Of a stretch of 36,804 nt of DNA, positions 14,036 to 21,145 are shown piece after piece; position 1 is the stretch's first letter, and every line of letters begins with the position of its first letter. The notes beneath the pieces are model-generated. The model made no database searches. It had not been told where the DNA came from and was given only the letters and a program-made list of their open reading frames with translations. Location of the stretch: the NCBI GenBank assembly GCA_029938465.1, contig JAOZUW010000010.1, forward strand, positions 1 through 36,804. Direction: 5' to 3'. This DNA comes from Bacteroidales bacterium. Its GTDB lineage: Bacteria > Bacteroidota > Bacteroidia > Bacteroidales > UBA12170. The position numbers and the translations under genes were made by a program.

Positions 14036-16363
14036 TTATTTCTTAACAATTTTGATAGTATGTATTCCGTTTTCTGTGTTTATTTCTACAAAATAAACAC
14101 CACTTTGTAAATCAGAAATATCAACATTAATCATTTGATTCCTAAACTCTTGAGAACTTACCAGCTGACCCAAATAATTACTAATTCTAACTTCTTGAAT
14201 ATTACTGTTAGATTTTATTGTAAGCATTTCGGAAGCAGGATTAGGATAAAGAGCTACGGCATCCTGAGCAAGAACATCATTTACAGATGTAATAACATCA
14301 AGAGTTACATCGATAGTAACATAATTATTGTTTACATCGTTAGATGCAACTACTATTTCTGCATTATACTGACCACCGTCTAAATCTGTTGGATCAATAA
14401 ATACGATTACGTCTTCATTAGTACCACCAGAAAGAGCTCCTATATTAGAAGGGATTTCTAGGAAAGAATTATAAAGATCGCCACTAAGACCAGCTTTAAT
14501 ATTCCAGTTAAAGTCTAAAGAAAACTCACTCCATCCAGGACCTGTTGAAGACCAGTTAACACCAGGTATTATTGGCCCAGCATCTACACCAAAGGAATAA
14601 GTGTCAGCAGGTTGAAAATATACACAACCTATCCATATTGGATTTCCATCCAATACGATATCTTCAGAAATATCTATTGTATTCCAAGCACCTAAAGTAG
14701 GTGTATAATCCATGGAGAAGATTTCTTCTCCTGGTCCAGGAACAGTAGTAGAACCTTTACTCCAAATCTTCACAGAGAAATCAGCAACTTGATCAGCAAC
14801 AAATAAATCAACTGTACTAATTTTCATTCCAATATATTCCTGAACCAAAGAAGGCAAGAAAAGTACAGCAACCTTACGAACTACAGCACTGGCACTACCA
14901 ATAGCATCATTATTTTCGCCACAATAAGCCATCTCTTCAGAACCTGAACCAGAACCATCTCCCGCTTCATAAACAGGATAGACATTATAAAGCAAATCCT
15001 GTTCCCCTACATTGGAAATATTAAAAGCTTCAGTAACAGCTATACCATCATCAATAACAACGGTCATTTCTGTCATATTCAACTCAATAGTTGGAGGCGC
15101 AGCTCCGGATGAGAAAGAAATAAATGTAAAATTGTCAAAATAATACAATGGTGTTTCTCCACTAGCAGATTCCACACCAGCATACATATTTACACAACCC
15201 AATTGGTTGGCACCTTCAGATCCATCGGTTTTTAAACTCCATTGCCAGTTAATAATTTCTGCACCATCCCAAGTCATAGAAGCAACATCATCATCCATAT
15301 TGATTTCAACACCCACTTCTACCCATGTATCAAGAGGAAAATCAAATGTACTAAGCTCTTGACCACCAGCGATAATTCTAGATGTTCCATCTTCATGGAT
15401 ATAAACCTCAACAGCCCACTCTGATGCAAAGATATGCTGTAAATTATAATATCCTGCACCACCTGTGGGAACATAATAATCAAAAATAATAGCATATTCA
15501 CCCGATGTTGGATCACCACAAGGAAAAACAGCATCAGTTGTGCCATCTACTTTAACAGCATTAGGTGCAGTATTTGAAAAATCATCAGAAATCAATGCAT
15601 CTTCATCAGTACCAGGAGCATCCGACCAAGTAGTCCAGTTTTCAGGATCAACCACAGCTAAATATTCACCGCTAGTAAAGTCATCAAAATCTTCATCATA
15701 TAAAACTAATGCCTCTTCTTCAAAAACAAAATTATCGAAATAATACTCAGGATTTTCACCACTAGCAGACTCAACTCCAGCGTACATATTTACACAACCC
15801 AATTGATTTGTTCCTTCACTACCATCTGTCTTTAAGCTCCACTGCCAAGAAATGATTTCTTCATCATCCCAATACATTACAGCTTCATCATCATTCATAT
15901 TGACAAATACTTTCACATGAAACCAAGTGTCATGCGTAAAAGTAGCTTCACTAAGCTCTTGTCCACCAGCCATAGTTCTAGTTGAACCATCTGCATGTAA
16001 ATAAGTCTCAATAGCCCATTCTGAAGCGAAAATATGCTGCAAGTTAAAATAACCAGCATTTCCAGAAGAAACCAAATAATCAAAGCTAACACTATACACT
16101 CCAGAAGTTAAATCACCACAGGGATAAACAGCATCAGTAGTTCCTGTAACAAGAACAGAATTTGGAGCTGTCTCAGAATAGGCATCTGAGATGGTAGCAT
16201 CTTCATCCGTACCTGGTGCATCTGTCCAAGTTGTCCAATTATCAGCATCAACAACAGCTAAATAATCACCTGCTGTGAAACCGTCAAAGTTTTGCTCATA
16301 AATCTGAGCTGATAGACCCAAACCGAAAACAAGCATCAAAAATAATAGTAAATTTCTTTTCAT
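14036..16363 (-). CDS. Secreted T9SS cargo with a duplicated ConA-like domain
   Basis: A 775-residue exported protein with a signal peptide at residues 1-19 or 20 (ending SAQ). Two tandem copies of a module of about 200 residues follow, at about 21-217 and 221-417. Both contain the motifs NWTTW, DAPGTDEDA, NLQHIFASEWA, WQWSLKTDGSEG and NQLGCVNMYAGVESASGE, a pattern like LamG/concanavalin-type lectin folds. An Ig-like strand set (about 425-470), a beta domain with Cys-Gly-Glu-Asn (about 480-640) and another Ig-like unit (about 645-700) come next. The type A T9SS sorting domain is at about 703-775 (YPNPASEMLTI, LQSGVYFVEI, HTIKIVKK). Binding of a surface or glycan ligand is plausible but unproven. 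Promoter/leader and terminator are near copies of those of the 521-residue neighbour. Confidence 0.85.
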   Translation of the reverse strand: MKRNLLLFLMLVFGLGLSAQIYEQNFDGFTAGDYLAVVDADNWTTWTDAPGTDEDATISDAYSETAPNSVLVTGTTDAVYPCGDLTSGVYSVSFDYLVSSGNAGYFNLQHIFASEWAIETYLHADGSTRTMAGGQELSEATFTHDTWFHVKVFVNMNDDEAVMYWDDEEIISWQWSLKTDGSEGTNQLGCVNMYAGVESASGENPEYYFDNFVFEEEALVLYDEDFDDFTSGEYLAVVDPENWTTWSDAPGTDEDALISDDFSNTAPNAVKVDGTTDAVFPCGDPTSGEYAIIFDYYVPTGGAGYYNLQHIFASEWAVEVYIHEDGTSRIIAGGQELSTFDFPLDTWVEVGVEINMDDDVASMTWDGAEIINWQWSLKTDGSEGANQLGCVNMYAGVESASGETPLYYFDNFTFISFSSGAAPPTIELNMTEMTVVIDDGIAVTEAFNISNVGEQDLLYNVYPVYEAGDGSGSGSEEMAYCGENNDAIGSASAVVRKVAVLFLPSLVQEYIGMKISTVDLFVADQVADFSVKIWSKGSTTVPGPGEEIFSMDYTPTLGAWNTIDISEDIVLDGNPIWIGCVYFQPADTYSFGVDAGPIIPGVNWSSTGPGWSEFSLDFNWNIKAGLSGDLYNSFLEIPSNIGALSGGTNEDVIVFIDPTDLDGGQYNAEIVVASNDVNNNYVTIDVTLDVITSVNDVLAQDAVALYPNPASEMLTIKSNSNIQEVRISNYLGQLVSSQEFRNQMINVDISDLQSGVYFVEINTENGIHTIKIVKK

Positions 16364-16451
16364 AATAAGTTAGTTTTTAAAATTAATTAGGTAAAGTACA
16401 AATGTATAAATTCTTATTCGAAAATCAAATACTTTGAGGAAATATACAGCA
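16364..16451 (-). repeat. 88-bp promoter/leader repeat, copy B
   Basis: This is the twin of 13543-13630, directly before the start codon of the 775-residue cargo gene. The rest of the gap to 16640 is A-rich sequence in which I see no gene, hairpin or clear site. Confidence 0.85.
16399..16429 (-). promoter_or_regulatory. Promoter of the 775-residue cargo gene
   Basis: On the minus strand TTTG, 19 bases, TACATTTG, with position and spacing identical to the promoter of the other cargo gene. Confidence 0.65.
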
Positions 16452-16640
16452 CCCTATTTTAACACAAAATACAACACTCTATACGCAAACAAGATACAAA
16501 TACAAATCAAAAAGAAAGCATCAACAAAAAGGAATGTTTATTCAAAAAACAAGTCTGAACATAATAATAATTAACAAAACAAGCTTATCATTTAGACATA
16601 AGGCCTTAATAAAGTTAAAATAAGCTAATAATTATTGTAA

Positions 16641-17246
16641 TCAATTTTCTAAGAATATTTTATTATACTGCTCGATATCATTTAATAATTCTGAGGTGCC
16701 TATTCCTGATTCAGAAGACGTAACAATAATTGGAGGCAACTCCTCCCAAGACTCCAGCAATAACTCTTGATATTCCTTGATATTTAATTCCAGTTGTCGT
16801 TTTTTATTTTTATCAGCCTTTGTAAAGATAATGGTAAAAGGAAGTTGATTTTCTGCTAAGCTTTCAATAAAATTTAGATCTATTTCCAAAGGTTTGTGTC
16901 TGGAATCAATCAATACAAAAATATTCGTTAAATTTCTACGATTTAGCAGATAATCATTGATCATCAGCTCCATTTTCTTTTTTTCAGCCAATGGCATTTT
17001 AGCAAAACCATAACCGGGTAAGTCAACCAAATACCATTTATCATTAATTAAAAAATGATTAATCAATTGTGTTTTACCTGGTGTTGATGAAGTTTTTGCC
17101 AGCTTATTTTTATTACACACTTTGTTTATCAAAGATGATTTTCCCACATTTGACCGACCTATGAATGCATATTCCGGTATTTGCCTCTCAGGACATTGCT
17201 GTACTTGAGTGCTGCTTTTCTCAAAAAGAGCTGTTTTAACGATCAT
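16641..17246 (-). CDS. engB: EngB (YsxC/YihA) ribosome-assembly GTPase
   Basis: A 201-residue TRAFAC GTPase of standard EngB length. G1 is GRSNVGKS at 30-37, the G2 threonine region is STPGKTQLINHF, G3 is DLPGYG at 75-80, G4 is TKAD at 142-145, and a G5-like TSS lies near 176. EngB is needed for late assembly of the large ribosomal subunit, and in many bacteria for growth. Its start lies inside the last codons of glsB (11-base overlap), so it is translated from the glsA-glsB-engB mRNA. No clear terminator follows. Confidence 0.94.
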   Translation of the reverse strand: MIVKTALFEKSSTQVQQCPERQIPEYAFIGRSNVGKSSLINKVCNKNKLAKTSSTPGKTQLINHFLINDKWYLVDLPGYGFAKMPLAEKKKMELMINDYLLNRRNLTNIFVLIDSRHKPLEIDLNFIESLAENQLPFTIIFTKADKNKKRQLELNIKEYQELLLESWEELPPIIVTSSESGIGTSELLNDIEQYNKIFLEN

Positions 17247-18216
17247 TTGTAAACTTTCTTATGGACTTCAAATTACGAGATATTTTAGTTATATAGCTAT
17301 GAAGATACCGCTTTCTCTTTTTCTCATACACATCGTTGAGTATAATCATCATTCCTGTTTCTTCTACATACCCAAACTCATCGTTTACAGCAGTGCCAAA
17401 GGTTCTCATGGTAGGAGATAAATTCATATATGCATTAAATAAAGGCGGAATATTTTCTTTTCTGGATCTCAATTCTTTAATGAGCATTTTGTAATTCTCT
17501 TCAAAAGTAGTCCCTGTAAAAATAGATTGTAATTCTTCAGCAGATAACTGTGGCTCTAGAGGTTTATATGGTATCAATAAACCATCTTTATCTGGAACAA
17601 AATTCTTTAAAAAATGCAGTAAAATATCACGTGCCGACTTATCATAATCCGTATACATGGTCATTTTACCAAAAAGATATAATACATCAGACGTTTCTAC
17701 TACCATAGCTCCTAAGCCATCCCATAGATTATCTAAAGAATAAAGACCTTTTTTTAAATTATAAGTAGGCTGATAGTTAGGTTGAACAAAAGAGCGACCT
17801 AATTCGATACTATGAGGTAAAAAATCTTCAATAAATTGTTTAGAAAATTTAAACAAATGAGCCGTTGCACTTTTCACCTCTCCATCTATAACCGGAATAT
17901 CTCTTCCATGAATAAACCGATATCCACCTACAATTTCCTTATCAACAGGATTCCAAACTATCAATTGCTGAAATGGTTTATCTAAAGTATCATACTCGTC
18001 AATATCTATTCTATTTCCTGTACCCCCACCTGCTTCACGAAAAGTTAATTCGCGCAAACGACCTACTTCACGCATCAAATTTGGGGAATCATGAGCAGAA
18101 AAAACAAATATTTCATTGTTTCCATTATTGGTCTCTGATAAAAATTTATCTGATGTCAGCTCTTTATCCAATAAAGCTCTATCTACTTTTGGTATTATGG
18201 TTTCTTGTTTCTTCAT
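17236..18216 (-). CDS. glsB: GlsB-like N-acyltransferase for glycine lipids
   Basis: A 326-residue protein of the OlsB/GNAT-type acyltransferase group. The typical core is LRELTFREAGGGTGNRID, followed by KEIVGGYRFIHG and SIELGRSFVQPNYQ. In Bacteroides thetaiotaomicron the pair GlsB/GlsA makes glycine lipids: GlsB N-acylates glycine with a 3-hydroxy fatty acid, and GlsA then adds a second acyl chain to the hydroxyl. The PlsC-like gene lies 6 bases upstream on the same strand, which matches that pair. In Flavobacterium the two activities are fused, so separate genes are a taxonomic hint. Ornithine-lipid synthesis is the main alternative, because OlsB proteins look similar. Confidence 0.78.
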   Translation of the reverse strand: MKKQETIIPKVDRALLDKELTSDKFLSETNNGNNEIFVFSAHDSPNLMREVGRLRELTFREAGGGTGNRIDIDEYDTLDKPFQQLIVWNPVDKEIVGGYRFIHGRDIPVIDGEVKSATAHLFKFSKQFIEDFLPHSIELGRSFVQPNYQPTYNLKKGLYSLDNLWDGLGAMVVETSDVLYLFGKMTMYTDYDKSARDILLHFLKNFVPDKDGLLIPYKPLEPQLSAEELQSIFTGTTFEENYKMLIKELRSRKENIPPLFNAYMNLSPTMRTFGTAVNDEFGYVEETGMMIILNDVYEKKRKRYLHSYITKISRNLKSIRKFTNDR

Positions 18217-18222
18217 CCTTTA

Positions 18223-19035
18223 TTACATATTATAAACTATCCCTTTAATCTCTTCCGCCCAATCGATATCTTTTTTCGATCGATCAAGCGATTCAAATGG
18301 AATAGATTTGCCAAATTTAATATTTATTTCTTTTCCACGAAATTTATACATCTCATCTACTAAATAAAGCATCTCTAAATTTGCTTTTATACCAAGTCGG
18401 GTACGCCAAGTAGATAATCCATAAAACCAATTACTGTTACGGCCATTTATAAATGTAGGAATCACATTTCGCTTATATGTTCTTGCTTTTCGAATAAATG
18501 TTTTTTGCCATGGTAAGTCTTTTATGATACCTTTTTTTCTTCGCGACACCATTCCAGCTGGGAAATACAACATCAAAACATCACTTTCAAATGAACTATT
18601 GATAATACGAGCATTCTGCATATTGCTTCCATGCTTGTTTATGGGCACAAAAAGCTCTTTCATATTAGGTATGTTCATCAAAATATCATTTGCTGGAAAC
18701 TGTATATTCCTATTTATTTTTCCAGCTATATGCATCAATGCAATACCATCCATTCCGCCTAAAGGATGATTAGCTGCTATTATTATCCGCTGATCGGTAT
18801 CAATATTCTCAATTCCTTCAGCTTTAACATCTATATCAAACCTTTGCAAAACCGATGCTACAAAATCTAATCCATATTTATCCTTCTCCTCGCGTAAAAA
18901 ATCATTTATAAAATCTTGATGGATTATATTTTTCAAATACCGAATAACGAAAGCTGGAAGCCATTTTAACAATTTTGGGCTTTTATCACCTATTACTTTT
19001 TCTATATCGATTTGTAAAACTTCGTTTTCCAACAT
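18223..19035 (-). CDS. glsA: GlsA-like O-acyltransferase (PlsC family)
   Basis: A 270-residue lysophospholipid acyltransferase-like protein. The catalytic block is NHPLGGMDG, with His90 and Asp96. This is an HX5D spacing, as in many relatives in this group, rather than the usual HX4D. A second block, YFPAGMVSRR, fits the glycine-rich substrate motif. A hydrophobic segment lies near residues 25-38. The expected step is transfer of an acyl chain to the hydroxyl of N-acyl glycine made by GlsB. It is first in the glsA-glsB-engB operon and diverges from mraZ across a 359-bp region. A -7-like TATTTTTG (19068-19075, minus strand) could be its promoter, without a good -33. Confidence 0.75.
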   Translation of the reverse strand: MLENEVLQIDIEKVIGDKSPKLLKWLPAFVIRYLKNIIHQDFINDFLREEKDKYGLDFVASVLQRFDIDVKAEGIENIDTDQRIIIAANHPLGGMDGIALMHIAGKINRNIQFPANDILMNIPNMKELFVPINKHGSNMQNARIINSSFESDVLMLYFPAGMVSRRKKGIIKDLPWQKTFIRKARTYKRNVIPTFINGRNSNWFYGLSTWRTRLGIKANLEMLYLVDEMYKFRGKEINIKFGKSIPFESLDRSKKDIDWAEEIKGIVYNM

Positions 19036-19275
19036 GTATTTTTTCTGTTTATCAATTCTTATGAATGCAAAAATAAGAAAATTAACCTATAAATTATTAT
19101 TGGATTTTTTCAAAAAAAATGCTTTACCATACTAGAACAATTATAAACATACTTACGTACAAATCAACTACATAACAAAATTATACCAGCATACTTCTTC
19201 AAGCAAAGTTATAAACACCTCCACTTTTTCCCACCACTAATATATATATGCTAAAATGTTCATTTTCTTTATTTT

Positions 19276-19298
19276 ACCTAAATATTCAATATTTAGGT
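19276..19298. promoter_or_regulatory. Perfect 23-bp palindrome, probable operator
   Basis: ACCTAAATATT, a central C, AATATTTAGGT: 11-bp arms with no mismatch. No T run follows on either strand, so it is not a terminator. The symmetry suggests a site for a dimeric regulator acting on mraZ, glsA or both. The protein is unknown. Confidence 0.55.
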
Positions 19299-19335
19299 TA
19301 TAAACAATTGAAACTTTTTATTAACAATAGGGTAT

Positions 19336-19355
19336 AAAGTGGTAGAAAGTGGTAA
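19336..19355 (+). promoter_or_regulatory. Tandem MraZ boxes
   Basis: AAAGTGGTAG (19336-19345) and AAAGTGGTAA (19346-19355) are direct repeats with a 10-bp period, 40 bases before the mraZ start. A weaker third unit, AATAGGGTAT, precedes them at 19326-19335. MraZ is known to bind direct repeats with GTGG/TGGG cores upstream of its own gene and to autoregulate the dcw operon. Confidence 0.7.
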
Positions 19356-19394
19356 ATATTACAGTACATTTACGCTCAAATTCAAAGCAAAACA

Positions 19395-19853
19395 ATGACA
19401 AACCTAATAGGATCATATGAAGTTAAAGCCGACGCAAAGGCTCGCGTTATGATACCTTCTGGTTTAAAAAAACAAATTCAACCTATTCTGAATGAAGGAT
19501 TTATTCTGAAAAAAAGTATTTTCCAAGAGTGCTTAGAGCTGTATCCAATGAATGAATGGAACAAAGAAGCAGAAAGCCTATCCAAGCTTAACCGCTTTAA
19601 AAAGGAAAACAGTGACTTTATCAGGGTATTTATGTCGGGAGTAAGATCAGTAGAAATTGATAGTGCCGGGAGGATACAAATCCCAAAGGAGCTGGCGCAA
19701 TATGCCAAAATCAAGAAAAATCTGGTCATCTCCTCTTCACTTAACAGAATGGAAATTTGGGACAAAGACGTGTATTACAAGGTTTTAAATAGTCCTGATG
19801 TTGATTTTGGAGAACTTGCTGAGAAAGTGATGGGAAGCGATTCCACCAGCTAA
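19395..19853 (+). CDS. mraZ: MraZ, transcriptional regulator of the dcw cluster
   Basis: A 152-residue MraZ with two SpoVT/AbrB-like halves, each with the family DxxxR motif: DAKARVMIPSGL near residues 13-24 and DSAGRIQIPKELA near 90-102. MraZ forms rings that bind tandem boxes at its own promoter, and the boxes at 19336-19355 fit this. It is the first gene of the division and cell-wall cluster and is followed 27 bases later by rsmH. The start is supported by the short distance to the boxes and by the family start pattern. Confidence 0.93.
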   Translation: MTNLIGSYEVKADAKARVMIPSGLKKQIQPILNEGFILKKSIFQECLELYPMNEWNKEAESLSKLNRFKKENSDFIRVFMSGVRSVEIDSAGRIQIPKELAQYAKIKKNLVISSSLNRMEIWDKDVYYKVLNSPDVDFGELAEKVMGSDSTS

Positions 19854-19880
19854 GAGTAGTCATAATAAAAACTGTAATAA

Positions 19881-20780
19881 ATGTATCATCTTCCGGTATT
19901 ACTCCAAGAGTGTATTGATGGACTAAATATAGATCCTAATGGCATTTATGTGGATGTTACTTTTGGTGGAGGTGGACATAGCGTCAAGATTTTAGACAAA
20001 CTGGATAAAGGACTACTTTTTGCTTTTGATCAAGATGCAGATGCTTTAGAAAATGATTTTCAAGATGATAGATTTACACTAATCCATCAAAATTTTAGAT
20101 TTCTAAAAAATTTCTTACGACTACATGGCATCAAACAAGTAGATGGAATTTTAGCCGACCTAGGTGTTTCATCTCATCAATTCGATACAGCAGACCGAGG
20201 GTTTAGCACACGCTTTGACGGACCTATAGACGGACGAATGGATCAAAGAGAAGATCTTACCGGAAGCAAAATTCTCAACACCTACGAGCCCAGTGAACTT
20301 ACCAGGATATTTAGACTATATGGCGAACTAAAAAACGCTTATAAAATAGGTTTACGCATTGCCGAAGCCCGAAAAGAAAAACCTTTTGAAACCATTGCTC
20401 AGCTTAAGGAAAGCCTAATTAAACTCAGCCCTAAAGGTAAAGAAAATCGCTTTTTTGCTCAAGTTTTTCAAGCCCTAAGAATAGAAGTAAATCAAGAAAT
20501 GCAGGCTCTGGAGGAGATGCTTATGCAATGCACACAAATAATTAAACCAGGAGGACGATTAGTGGTATTAAGCTATCATTCGTTGGAAGATAGAGTTGCG
20601 AAAAATATCATTAAAACAGGAAATACTGAAGGCATTCTACATAAAGACTTTTACGGAAATATTCAAAAACCCTGGAAGGCTATTAACCGAAAACCCATAG
20701 TAGCAAACACAGAAGAAATAGAAAAAAACTCAAGAGCACGTAGTGCCAAATTAAGAATTGCAGAAAGAATAAATGAATAA
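19881..20780 (+). CDS. rsmH: RsmH, 16S rRNA (cytosine-1402 N4) methyltransferase
   Basis: A 299-residue SAM-dependent methyltransferase of the MraW/RsmH family. The family start is HLPVLLQECIDGL, the SAM loop is DVTFGGGGHS (25-34), and ILADLGVSSHQFD, DGRMDQR and VLSYHSLEDR follow. It methylates C1402 of 16S rRNA at the decoding site. Its last 8 bases overlap the start of ftsL. Confidence 0.96.
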   Translation: MYHLPVLLQECIDGLNIDPNGIYVDVTFGGGGHSVKILDKLDKGLLFAFDQDADALENDFQDDRFTLIHQNFRFLKNFLRLHGIKQVDGILADLGVSSHQFDTADRGFSTRFDGPIDGRMDQREDLTGSKILNTYEPSELTRIFRLYGELKNAYKIGLRIAEARKEKPFETIAQLKESLIKLSPKGKENRFFAQVFQALRIEVNQEMQALEEMLMQCTQIIKPGGRLVVLSYHSLEDRVAKNIIKTGNTEGILHKDFYGNIQKPWKAINRKPIVANTEEIEKNSRARSAKLRIAERINE

Positions 20781-21144
20781 AATTACAAACAAAGAAGACA
20801 AACAGCAGCCTAAAGCAGCCAAGAAGAATTTCTTTTTCCGCTACATTAGGCCAATTCTCGACGGAAGTATTATTTCACGCGAAAACACTGTGCGCAATTT
20901 CCCTTTTATTTTCTATATCATCCTACTCCTTATTCTATTTATTAGCAACACTTTTAGAGCACAAGACACCCAAAGACGAATCAATCATACTACAGAAGAA
21001 GTACAAACACTTAGAATAAAATCTATTTATATGAAATCGCAATTGATGGAGAGCACACGCCCTACAAAAATGGCGAAAATGGTTGAAAAACTCGGCCTTC
21101 AAGAATCTACTGTTCCACCCCAAAGAATTATTGTAAAAGAATAA
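20773..21144 (+). CDS. ftsL: FtsL-like divisome protein
   Basis: A 123-residue bitopic protein. A basic N-terminus is followed by one transmembrane helix at about residues 45-60 (FPFIFYIILLLILFIS) and then a periplasmic region predicted to be helical (TEEVQTLRIKSIYMKSQLME), with the leucine-type spacing of FtsL coiled coils. FtsL joins FtsB and FtsQ and activates FtsW-FtsI. Sequence similarity is low, as usual for FtsL. The call rests on topology and position between rsmH and ftsI. Confidence 0.82.
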   Translation: MNKITNKEDKQQPKAAKKNFFFRYIRPILDGSIISRENTVRNFPFIFYIILLLILFISNTFRAQDTQRRINHTTEEVQTLRIKSIYMKSQLMESTRPTKMAKMVEKLGLQESTVPPQRIIVKE

Positions 21145-21145
21145 T

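Larger units (their letters stand above)
19036..19394. promoter_or_regulatory. Divergent glsA-mraZ control region (359 bp)
   Basis: No gene fits here. The region holds a -7-like element for glsA (19068-19075, minus), a pair of minus-strand AGTGG-type boxes (19218-19238), a perfect 23-bp palindrome (19276-19298), tandem MraZ boxes (19336-19355) and a weak -7-like TACATTTA (19365-19372) before mraZ. Confidence 0.6.
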
